In this document: in pieces, positions 30,691 to 42,075 of the stretch | Numbering within the stretch: position 1 is the first letter of the stretch | Layout: the number at the start of each line of letters is the position of its first letter | Assembly: GCA_002946415.1 (NCBI GenBank) | Contig: NJPS01000012.1 | Location: 1 to 64,000 of the forward strand | Direction of reading: 5' to 3' | DNA length: 64,000 nucleotides | Origin: Rutstroemia sp. NJR-2017a BVV2 | Taxonomy: Eukaryota; Ascomycota; Leotiomycetes; Helotiales; Rutstroemiaceae | The notes under the pieces: generated by a model | Seen by the model: only the letters and a program-made list of their open reading frames with translations | What the model was told of the DNA's origin: nothing | Database searches by the model: none | Position numbers and translations under genes: made by a program

Positions 30691-32633
30691 ATGTTAAGCT
30701 CACCAACCTCATTCCACACTGCTCCGAATTCCCCGTCGATTACTAGATCTCCACGCTCAAGTCAAACTTCAGGATCACCGATGTCATCCACAAAATTCTC
30801 TCATCCCCGTTATCGCCCGGCATGTCAAATTGCGGAGGAAATCTCTAAGCACGCTGAGGTTTATTTCGATGAACAGATGTGTATGCACCACTCACAGAGC
30901 TCACCATTAGGGATGAACGAGTACTGATGCTGACAATTTAGACTAGATACACAAGGTCTAACTTTACTCTCGAATGTCTTCACCGCGGGCATATCCCATC
31001 CCACTACAGCGACGGCACCAGCCTGTGTACCGTCCCCTAAATACCTGCAGATCGCAAGCACACTTCTTGTACATCCATTGTTCACCAATCGCGCCTCGAA
31101 TAAAGAGCGACTAGAGATAGGCTCGCGATCTATTACTCTTTTACGAAATGTCCTTCAAGACGTCGGCCCCAGAGCGGCACATCTTGAGCAAGCGTTTGCT
31201 TTCCGAACGTCCACGAATAAAACGGGCCGCAATACACGACGGGGATGGATAGCTGTGGAATCGCATGATGGGGAGAGCAACTCAGACGAAGAGACGCACG
31301 GAGATGGTATAAAAGGCGCTGTGTCACAACAAGGTGTATTCCGACGAGCGAAGGACTTCTGGCACATAGTAGGCTGGGCATTCAATTGTAGCGTGCGATA
31401 TCCTAAACGTTGGAGATACTGGAAAATTCTACTTGAGTATTTGCTCGATGTTTTGGACAATGATTGGACTGAGCGAGAAGCTATAGATGAGGAAGAAAAT
31501 CAGGCGAAACGTGAGGCGGAACATCAGGAAAAGCGTCGAGCAAAGCATCAGGCAAGCGTTGAGTTAGACTTGGAGGGTGATGAACGCCTCCGAGAGAACA
31601 AGGTGCTTCACGACTCACTATTGATTCGGTATCTGGGTGGTTTTGATTACAATTACAGCAGTGCGCCTCTACGACGGATCGTGAAAGCCGCCTTTGCGGA
31701 CGGGTCAGCACAGTCTTTGAAGGATTTCCCGGAGATTTTTGAGAATGAGACGAACGAAATAAGAAACGAAACCACGCACAAGAGGAAACGTGATGAGAAA
31801 ATGGATGTCACGGGAGAAATGGAATTCGGTGATTACGAGGAAGAAAACGATGACGGTGATGATTTGTTTGAGCCTTCGGATGGCTCTCCATCACCGGGTT
31901 TGAAAGCAAAGACAATGGGTGCTTCGACATATACTTCAACGATGGGAGATTCTGACGCTATCATATTGCGTCAAAAAGTTATGACTCTGGTAAATTGCGA
32001 TCTTCATTCTGTTCTTCACACGAGACTAACGTTATCCCAAAGCTCTCCCGTGCGTCCTTCTACCTCTCCGACCTCTTCGTTCCTACCCCAAATCTCTACA
32101 CGCATTTCCGGGATCAGATCGCTCCCCTTCCTCTCCCTTCATTTTCCCTCTTGCTCACACCGTCCAACCTAATGCCCTTTTCTTCCGCTCTTCTTGTCTC
32201 CCTCATTCAACCTATAGCCTTCAACTACCTCCCAAGTTCCATCCCCCGGCCGCAGTCCGAAGAGGATGCAATAACGCAAGAAATCCTCGAAGTTTACTTT
32301 CTCCCCCACTGTCCAATGACTTCTTCCATTGAGGACAATGCAAAATACTCAATATTAGTTGAAAGTCTATTCAGGGTATTTCTCTTAGAGTGTAACTCAA
32401 GTCATACACCACAGCTGGAAAAAGCAGTTAGAGATGGGATCCAGGCCAGAGAAAGTAACTGTCTTGGTGGAAGGAGAAGAAGAGGTGGAGATGGAGGGGA
32501 AAGTGCAGGGAAGAGGGATGAGGAGGTTGCGAGATTATTTTTGCAGGCGAGTTCGAGGAGATTAACGAGTTTAGTTAATTGGTGGAGGGTTAGGTCGGCC
32601 CAAGAAAACAACGAAACATCGAGAAGTCTTTAG
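30691..32633 (+). CDS. Unrecognised fungal protein, 608 aa
   Basis: Exons: 30691-30878, 30942-31989 and 32043-32633. Both introns (63 and 53 nt) are GT-AG with clear branch sites, and frame is kept across both joins, which supports a real gene. The N-terminus is S/T/P-rich and disordered. The middle is predicted helical, with an aromatic stretch (KDFWHIVGWAFNCS, then RYPKRWRYWKILLEYLLDVL). A charged K/R/E region follows (about 240-270), then an acidic linker (about 350-380), and a second helical part starting LSRASFYLSDLF after intron 2. I recognise no domain. The two helical blocks with conserved-looking W, Y and F residues suggest a helical-repeat or scaffold protein, but no function is claimed. 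Confidence 0.78.
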
Positions 32634-35493
32634 TCGCAGGCTTTGTGGGTGCAAATTTATCGTATGAAGGAGAGAGACAGAACGAGGCGTAGTCGCATGT
32701 GAAGATGATATATTGATACCCCAATTATGGAGTTTGCAGGTCATAGAATTTCAAGGACATCGGTCATGGGGTCTTGGTTTTCTCACTTATTTCACCTCCT
32801 ACAATAACTGTATTCCCTTTTCTACCTGAATGGACAATCATTGTATCCATTGCATATGTGGTGAGAACTCAAGAATTTCCAAGATGTCCCACAAAATATG
32901 CGCTGCCCAACCTCTCAGGAGCCAAACTGGGCCAAGAGTCTGAAGCAATACTACAAAATGTGCTTGGAGCACCAGCGTGACGATGTCATTCTCCCTGGGC
33001 ATGTTCACATACGCATCTTCCAGCACATAAAGTCAGGCCATGATCGTTTGAAATTTGGCGTCGGCAACAGGCTTGGGTCTGCCGATGTGCTAAAAGTACC
33101 TTGGAAGCACCACCTGAGCATATTAAATGCGCTTGTCGGTTAACTTTCCGTTCTACTTGAGGCTATTCAACAAGAGTTATAAACAAACCAAGAGCAGATT
33201 CCCACTTTACTGCTTCAAGAATTATGTGTTCTAGCATGAAGCTAGTGAAGGCCATGCGATTGAAGAGACTGTTATGCCAGTCTTCCGACTCGTCTACTTG
33301 GGCTTCAGGAGTAGGCACTTTTTGAACGCAAGTCGGAAGTTGTTAAGGTGACTCTGGGTAAGTCATGCAAGCTTCTAAACAGTCATAGTGCGCCAGCTGA
33401 TGGTCGATAGACGATAGATGATAGACAAACCCGGTCCTTGGTTGGAGCCTGGCCTCGTAGTGTTGTGCAAGTGCTTCTTGAACTTCGAGTTGGATGTCTA
33501 AATGAAAGTCGGAGTCCGAAAGTGAGCTAAAAGAAAGGCGAGTGTGAGAGTCAGATTGATCTGTAAAGATTTGAAATGCTGATGACTTCTATACACGTTC
33601 TTTTCCTGTCTTTACATACTGAAGGTCGTACATGGATCGTCAGCATATGCTAAGCGGGAGATGACAATAGAGATTCCAATAGGTGGCAGGGTTGTATGTA
33701 TGAAGAAGGGCCAACCCTAGTTTAAGACCAGGGAGATCTTTTCTTTCAGCGAGGAAATATTCAAGAGATGAGGTCGACTACTAGTGGCCGATTGAGGTAC
33801 GCAGCATAACGCTGATATGCATTGCCAACGGACGATCTGTTGCCCTGGCTCCTAAAGACACAGTAAGGTAGTGATATGCGTCAACAACTACAGACTCTCC
33901 AAAGTTCCCCGGTCTGCGTGCCCCAAAAGGGTGTATAGGGCGTCGGCAAATATCGTCTCCCTTTTACCGTAAAGGGGTATGCGAATTCTTCCGGATACGT
34001 AACTTTCTCATTGGACACAACTTTGTACGCAATTTTCTGATTGATCCGCCACAGTATGGCGTATGCGTACTGCTCTATGATGAATATCCGCCGTAGAGGG
34101 ATGCTGAGGGAGAGTTCTACCTGCTATAAGAAGTTGACTTACCGTGACATTCAAGATGAGTCCTCGTTCGACAGCTAACACCTTTCGATACGATATGTAG
34201 AAGCACTCACTATGATCTCACTATTTCCCTTCCGGTCATGCATTCCAACTACCCCACAAACTGTGTGATGCCCTATTCAGTAGCTTGAAAAGAGCTTTTA
34301 GATCCTTCATGGAGGCTAGAGAACCTGGTCTCTTCGACTTCGTGAATGCCAGTGGGAAATTAGTCACTTATCATGGTCATTGTAAGCATCTCTTTCCCTC
34401 TTCCTTTCACTTTCTTACCTAGCCTCATGCCTAACCATTCTCTAAGACCTTTTACATTCACTTTAGCCCCTTATTCCCATCGTTTCCATCTCATTCTACC
34501 CTATTCATATCCACCGACAAGAACCTACCAATTGTCCCTCATCCAAAAACGCCAATCTATTCATCACTCCCGGCAGCACACTTCAGTACTACAACGAGGT
34601 GAACTCAACTGTCAGAAGCATCACCAATCCTACCCTTTCTACTGCCTCCATGGTCTCGGTCACTGCTGAGGCGACAGCGGTCGACGGGCCGAAGAGCTCT
34701 TCTTACGACTACAATCACGGCTCAAGAATAGAACCGTTCCTGTTTCCATTTCAGTCCCTGCCACTCTGGCTGATGACCTGGCACAACTAGAGATCACTTC
34801 CCCTTAATCTTAACGAGTCACTTTCCAATCAAACTGCATTAATGCATCCTCCTCCTCTGACTGCTGGTCTTGCAAGTTAGTGGCACGTCGATGAAATAGT
34901 AATACACTGAGGTAGTGATCATAGATAGTCTTTCCCGAAATGCAAATTGTCTTCACCTGCCTACTGGCAGCCTAGTTTTGTGGACTTCATGCCTCTGGCT
35001 ACCCTACTCTCGAGCCAGGGTATGGTTAGTACTGCTATTGGCGGGAGATTTTGCTTTTCGATTCTTTTATGTGTATTGCAGTTTCTACTTGACGTGCCGG
35101 TCATACTATGTGCAGCTGTTGGGACAGAGGTTGGTTCATAGGTGTGAAAGACTACTACTACATGTGCTCCTCTTGTGATAGGCTGAATTGAATTTTCCCA
35201 AATGGCAGGAAGGGAAGTAAATGTTACACTAGATAGACCTATTAAATACCTATATCGTGACAATAGCATTACCAACAACAACCCTTGGGTTGCTTCCGAG
35301 CGTCAGAACTCTAAGAATGCTACTTTCTAACCAGATCTCTGGGATCTGAACTCAGTGGAGTCTTACCATCCACCTGGATATTTCTAGCTCTTACTTTCTT
35401 TACACTCTTTGTGTATCTTACTAATAGTACTTTTATATCACATAACATCGTTAATATTACATACATTGCGGAGTCATAGCATGACATGATATG
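32634..35493. other. Intergenic, 2.9 kb; no supported gene
   Basis: Between the 3' ends of the unrecognised gene (+) and the NDUFAF2-like gene (-). Open frames are short (under 110 codons) and have no family resemblance; I found no splice-consistent exon chain. Untranslated regions or a non-coding transcript are possible but not visible. Confidence 0.55.
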
Positions 35494-36272
35494 TCATCTC
35501 CTCGACACAGGTGTATCACTAGGATTCCATGCCTGTGGTTGCCATTCTTCACCCGCAGCTCCCTTTGCTTGTTTCCAAGGATCCTCTTTATATTTCTTTT
35601 CTTCCCTCACACCCCTTCCTTTCCTGACCTCCCTTCCCACCTCTTGCTCATTCGCCTGCGACCTCGCCACCTCACTCTCCACACCTACATCCACCTGCCC
35701 GATCACCTCCGCCTCCCTTCCCCCTCCGCGTCCCTGCTCCTCTACCACCGCATTCTTAACCCCCTTTCCATCCGCCCTCGGCTCCGTCCCCGTATACGCT
35801 CCTCCATCTCTCGGCTGCGTCGCCGGCAGCGCATGCTGCATCTCCGGCGGATCCAAATAACTCTTCTTCTGCGCCCACCTCTCGTCCGCCTCCCTCGCCA
35901 GTATCCTCAACCGCTCCTGCCTCAGCACATCGCCCTGCAGCTCCTGCAGACTCGGCGCATCCGGCCGCGTATACCGCAGCCATTGGTGCCATTGCGGGCT
36001 GATGCTTACGTCCGCATACGAGGTCGACGAGGGGGATTTGACGATGCGACGCATACGACCGCCATGGAGGGCGTCGCGAAATTCCCAGAAGGTGTTATTT
36101 TGAAGATCGAAGCCTGTGATTGGAGAAGGAACGGGGTTAGAGTGGCGGCGGCGAGCTTGGGATATTGATTAAACGGCGACTTACCAACGAAAAAGGTTTT
36201 CCGCCACGGCAGACGCAATGCTTTCCATCTATACCATGCTTTGCGTATGGGCGACAGTAATTGCGCGGTCAT
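35494..36272 (-). CDS. NDUFAF2: Mitochondrial complex I assembly factor, NDUFAF2/mimitin (B17.2-like), 235 aa
   Basis: Belongs to the NDUFA12/B17.2 family; NDUFAF2 is a late assembly chaperone for NADH:ubiquinone oxidoreductase in the mitochondrion. Exon 1 is 36272-36185, then a 71-nt GT-AG intron, and exon 2 is 36113-35494. Splicing rebuilds the family core: WRKTFFVG, GFDLQNNTFWEF, then HGGRMRRIV and the WHQWLRYTRPDAPS block (residues about 24-95). The remaining 140 residues are charged, E/R/K-rich and low in complexity, a longer tail than in the structural subunit NDUFA12 (about 145 aa); this favours the assembly-factor paralogue. The tail ends with a tryptophan-containing motif (EEWQPQAWNPSD), seen in fungal members. 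An NDUFAF8-like gene lies 19 kb away. Confidence 0.84.
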
Positions 36273-39200
36273 GTTGCGCTGGATATCCTTCGAATACGGA
36301 TGCTGACTGGAGCTCTCGGAAGCTTTGGTAATCCGATTTCATTTACTCGTGCATGTCAGCCATGGGAAAGTTCTCGAGCTCAGCTTGCACGGGGTGAAGT
36401 GGGGTGATTATGTAATCATGGGCATCTTGCGCACCGCGGAGGTCGCTCCGGCAAGTAGGTTGAAAGTCGTTTGTCACATACTTTGTACAAGCATAATGAA
36501 TGCATGCATCGCATTCTCTAAGTTTAGGATGGAAGGCGAAAGAAACGGGTCTGGATACTTGTCAAGAATCTACTCGCGCCCTTCTGTCTGCCTTGATACG
36601 AATCTCGAGTGGCTTAGTCACTGCACATACGAGTCCAACGTTGAGTCTCTGCACGCCTTTGCGTAATCTTCACAGCGTGTCCACATCGGCGCCATGGCTA
36701 CTGCTCGCATTTCAAGTTTCGTCCACCACGTTCTAAGGAATGATTTACGTGGCTTCTATCGTTATACAAAGTATCGTCGGTGGAGGCTTTTGCATCTCAA
36801 CCTCCACCTCGCACCCCCACCCGTATCCCCAGATCTACCCTTGATTCCAGAAATACTTGCACGCCGTACCTGCACCTCACAGCCCTCTCCCTTGATCCGA
36901 GAGGGAAGGAATAACAAGAATCATATTGGATTTTCTATGAATAGAATGAGCAGCGATATTATTGCGTTCCATGGAAGAATCCAGGACAAACGTTCGTGAT
37001 ACCTTGAAGGTGTGTTATCAAGTTTCTGCTGTGTACCCGATAAGAACTTCAATGACGTAACTGTACATCTCCACAAAAGAGCCCTCGAGATCAACATTTG
37101 CAATATCCTCATTGGGATTACCAATTCAAATGCCGGCGCAGCTGCTAACAATAGAAAAGTAGATCTCCGCGGCTTTTCGGGGAATGATTTGCAATTTTCA
37201 GTGGTGCAAAAGCAAAAGTCGGAGGACACAGCCGTCGGTGTTAACAAGCTGGTGGAAGGAAATAGGAAAAATTTGTTTCCATTTCCTGACGAGCTGCATA
37301 TCGGAGTTATTTCGCAGACGGAGAAGAAGAGTCCAGAACATTACCCGATGCAGCCCTGTGCAAGCCCGTGCCCCCGTGCCCCCGTGCTACCCGACCAATT
37401 AGCCACTATTCCTCCTTTGGGAAATGCCATCCGACTTCTCCCCTCTGTTCCGATGTGGGCACTTTGATTCCAGGCATGCCATGCGACGGTGCGACGATGG
37501 GACTTCGTCTCGGCAGATACGATACAGTAGGGCGGAACCGAGAGATGAGATGAGAAGAGGAAGATTACTCCTGCGCACACATAAGATTACTTTTCGCTGC
37601 AGACAATGTAACCACGAAGAATTAGGCATGCAATTAGGTCTCGCAAAGCATTCCAAATGTCTGGGAGAGCGCATGCAAGATGGCACGATCGCGGAGAATT
37701 GACAGAAGAGGGCGATGGATTGGATGAATATTGAAAAAGGATCGTACGATTCCTCATCAGCTGGGCTGGCCTCATTTTCAACCGGCTGAAGCACCTTTGG
37801 GATTTTCAGATCGGAATTACCCCAGATGCAATGGATGCTAGTGGTGGTTCCAATGGAGATGAGCGCACAACTCATATTAATCCCATCGCTCCTACAATTC
37901 TATCCACGAGGCCCTCCACCCCGTCAAATACCGTAGGCGACGTCTTAAGCACATTAGGTAGAACGTTCTTCTCGTGCAACAGAACGCATGTCGTGCACCC
38001 CCAAAAACCAACGGCGATGCCGGCCACGACCCAAATTAGCAGCACTTGTACGAAGTTCGTCCTTGAGGGCTGCAGGAAAAAAAGGCCTAGCTGAGCCGTA
38101 CAAAGACATACCAAGTACAGGCCGCAAAGCAACTAACTCTCTTTCGCAAGACCCGGCATATGAGAACTGTTTCGTGGGTAAGCCGAAAAAAGTTGTGCTA
38201 CCTGCATCCTGCACGATACATTCGCTCAACTCCGAACCATCTCGCATTGGTAAGCGTGTACGAACTTCGAAGGACTGTCGCTCCAAGTTTAGTGGTCCCG
38301 ACTCCTGTGGCTGTGGCTGTGTTTATGCACGTACCAGCATCAGCACCGGAACCATGGCGCAGGCCCGCTTTTTTACCCTTTCCCTTTCCCTGATCGATCT
38401 GTGATCTACGCACAAGGTACTTCGGCTGCGGTGCCAAACTGGCTTTTTGCGGGGAAGTGTGGCATGTCGGTTTGTGATTCGCGCGTCGCTAACTTATCGG
38501 TATCGCTGATATGACTATCACTTCTATCTGGTACCTGTCGCTCTCGCATCCGGTGTGTTGTACTGTATCGTGCGCATGCTCAGCTCCCCATGGATGTCGG
38601 TCTGTTTGAGCTTTCCCCAGTCTTTGGGTGGGTGCGTGATTGACATGTGGTGCCTGCAGTAGCACTGTACCAGAAACAAGAATACTGCACTATCGATCTC
38701 CACATTGTGTTATTGCATCTCTGCTGAGCCATCGTATGATTGATCGCTTCGCGGGGTGACTGTCACAGCGATCTACCAGGTATCGGTACGACTCACTGAT
38801 CATTTCTGCTTTCCACCGACCCGGATATAGACGTAAATACAGTACCTACACATGATTCACCAGACCACGAGCTGTGCGATTGGGTCCGGCCACAGAATTA
38901 GTCATTCCCCGGCTTAAGACTCCTAGCAAAGGGATACGTAGATAGATAGATAGGCAGGCAGTGTTCGTCGTAGAGTGCATCCGGAGAACTAACAAAGTCC
39001 TCTACCCGCAAGCAGGTTTTCCCATGTGAAGAGCCTGCCTGTGTGTATGTCAGCTAACCAGACTCGGATATCGTAAAGCGCTCTCGCACGGCCTATCATC
39101 CATTTTCTTCATGGGAAAGAGGATTTCCGCATCGTTCTCTTTCTCTCGCTCGCATATAGTAGTGACTCAGCTAGCTTGGGTTGGGGTGAGTAAATAAACT

Positions 39201-42075
39201 TAGGCTGACATGGTGCGTGACTTCTACCTAGCCGCACAAAGCCGCGAGGAAGACCGCTTTGGGTATCGCAGCTCTTGCTAGAACGAGACAGGACACATTG
39301 TGATCTGAGATGCGGGTTAAGGTTAGGAACGGAGAAGGCAGGTCTACATTGGTGAACAAGAGGAGCTGCGTGTGGGGATACATAGATAGCTGGTCGAGCG
39401 AACAGCAGGCCAGGGCAGAATCACGGGTACGAGGTCAACAGACCAAACATAACAGATTGAAAATAGAAATCAATAGTGCTGCGAAAATTTCAGTGGAGAG
39501 GCCGTTCAGAGAGACCTGGCTTTGCTGTAGGTACTTTTCTGTTCTGTAGGTAGTAGGTAGGTCTTTACGAGTACTGACCCGAATGTTCGATATGCATGTC
39601 CGCTGTGGGTAGGTAAGCTACTGTAGGTCTCTAGCGCTGAAATAACTGGCCAATGGGTTTGGACATGCTTCTCTAGGACGTTTATTCATCCGGTAGCATT
39701 AGTCGGCTACGTACTGTACATTTTCCAAAACCGGCCTGCTTTTTTCTTCTGCGCTGGAGGTCTAGATGAGAGTAAGCTCGTCTCAACAGAATCTCGGTTA
39801 CTGGGCTATCCAGATCTGGTCCCCTAAACGGTCTCTCAGCCACAGTTTGTTTCTTGTGCCCTTTTTTTACATATTTTCTTATCGGCCATTACCGGTGTCC
39901 GCTTCCCCCTTCCCCCTTCCCCAGTTGCACCCGCAGAAGAATGATGTCTTGGATTCGGAAAAGATGGGGATGTGATTTGATTCCATTGATCAGGTACACG
40001 AACAGGATGAGATGGGATTTCAATAGTACGCATCGTAATTCCTGATTTCTGATTTCTGATTTCTCATAAGGCTGCTTAATGCTGGGAAATGGGCAGGCAG
40101 GAGAAGGAAAATAGCAAAATAATAATAGCCATCCTCCAGGAATAAAAATGCCGTTAGGGTGTGCTCGTACAACCCCACCTCACAGCAATGCAACGCTGAA
40201 CAGGACCCGAGGAATGGACTTGCCGATGGTAAGTTGACTTTCGCATGAAACCGCTGTCACCATTAGCCCCCGTGTCATTGGGAAAGGGTGTGGAGTGGAC
40301 CATAAACAGCGGATTGGTGTGGACAAGTGCATTGCAATCGGGGCACAGGATCGTCCCGAAAGAGCCAGACGGTCGCAAGAGACAGATGCAAGCAAAGCAT
40401 CGCTGGATGTATCCGGCATATCCATCCCTCTCCGAAAAGGATCAACGAACGGTACTCCCGAAAAGGATTTCCAATCTTTGACAAACGGCTTCGCAATCTT
40501 CCCTTCCGAAGAAAGCACAAAGTGTCAGCACCTTATTTGCTGGGAGAATTCAAAACTTTTCCATCCGTTCGTCGCTTGGGAATTGATTGGACGGGAATGC
40601 AAAATCCAGTTCTTGATTTTCAGGGTCCTCTGTGGCTGTGTTGGATTGCCCGGTTGGTGCTAGCGTCGCAGGTCTCGATTTCTTGGAATACCCGGGAAGG
40701 GCGTAGATCGTTCTACTGTTTGAGCAACTGGGTGTCAATCGAAAGGTTCTCGATGGTTTACTATTGGTTGACAATCATTTGCAATCGCTTACCAATGCTT
40801 TCACGACTCCGCAGTCTTCGTGTTACTCACCATTTTCCTAAACAAGTTGTGCTGTGGCTTTGTGGCTCATTTCTACTGCCCTTTTCTACTGCCCTTTGTT
40901 TTGTGGGTGGAAGAAATGATGTTGAATGTTGTACAAAGGACTCCGCTTGATTCAGTCGGCTCAGTGAGAATGACGGACCCCTGTCTCCACACCCTTACCC
41001 ACCCTTACCCACCCTTTCCCAGTCTTTCCCACATTCTTGCATCCACCACCCACCCCTGTCATCCACTAAGCCCTTCCTCGGTCAGATTGACAAGCATGGA
41101 CATCGCATGGCACGTCATGCCTGCATATGTGCAGCGGCTTTGGTCGCTCTAAACGGAGGAAAAACAAAAGTAGCACCCAGCCTACGAACTGTACGAAAGT
41201 AACCACAGATGGCGGCCCCGAAAACCGTCACTCCCAGGGCTTCAAGGGACATTTTGATGGATGTGGATGGGCATGGGCATGGCATGGGACAGGAAACTGG
41301 CCGGGCAGGGTTACGTCCAACAGGGGAAGGCTTCTGTAGCTAACGCGTGAAAAATGAAATATACCATCTATTGTTGAATAAGTGGTTATACGGAATGTCA
41401 CTTATATACCTGTATTCGAGCGTCTAGTTGTGTCGATCTTACTTCTTTATACTCCTCTTAACATGAAGAACTAGGAATGATATCTTTAGTATCCGGATCT
41501 ACACAGCATCACTCATCCGTCATCAACTCCACGACATCTAAGCACTTATCTTCTTCAGCATTTCTGCTTTCTCCATCTTCTTCCATATTAATTGCAACTC
41601 AGCTCATTCCAAATACCACGCATACATCAAAGAGCCAGGCAGAGCAGCACAGAAGACGAGTCTGGTGACCATATGATCTGATTACTCATTCGATCTTCTA
41701 CCTTCGAAATCCTTCTAGCCACGGTGCTACTACAAGTACGACTACGACTACGACTACGACTCGACTTGACTACGACTACAGCTACTACTTACTCATTACT
41801 CATAGCCTCCTCCAAGATTCCATACGAGTACGAGTCACACAAAAAAGGAAAAAGGAATTATTACTCCGTAACACAACCCTTCTCCACATCCAGGAAGAGC
41901 CAAAACGCCAAAACGCCAAAAAGCCACTTGAGCAATTCCAGAATTCCGAACTACCGAGAAATCATCATACTAAAGTATATAAACTTGGACCAGTCGCATT
42001 CGCCACACTTGGAGTTCCTAGCACATTCTACTACTCTAAATTATTAGTTCAATTTTTGGCTACTCGATCTCGACT
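36273..42075. other. Gene-poor 5.8-kb region upstream of the C2H2 regulator
   Basis: No open frame here shows family resemblance; the longest (40327-40950, 207 codons; 37399-37875 minus, 158 codons) have compositions expected of chance frames. Small repeats: GATA tetranucleotides near 38941-38954, three TGATTTC copies at 40043-40063, three near-copies of ACCCTTACCC at 40991-41020, and an imperfect CTACGA array at about 41730-41790. The stretch just before 42076 contains several short upstream ORFs (for example from ATG at 41463 and 41477) and could be a long 5' leader, as is common for fungal transcription factor genes. No promoter elements can be assigned with confidence. Confidence 0.55.

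Noticed and set aside
35491..36168. 225-codon plus-strand frame rich in R, P and L
   Set aside because: Antisense to the NDUFAF2-like gene, whose splice join and family motifs are clear.
37012..37875. Overlapping 150-codon frames on both strands
   Set aside because: No domain, no codon bias or splice support, and composition like chance frames in the gene-poor region.
39163..39169. TGACTCA box in the region upstream of the C2H2 regulator
   Set aside because: It is 2.9 kb from the start codon in a large non-coding region, where a chance match is expected.
40180..40950. Frames of 112-207 codons in the gene-poor region
   Set aside because: Many overlapping frames with no recognisable family; the longest has frequent C and W residues as in random translation.
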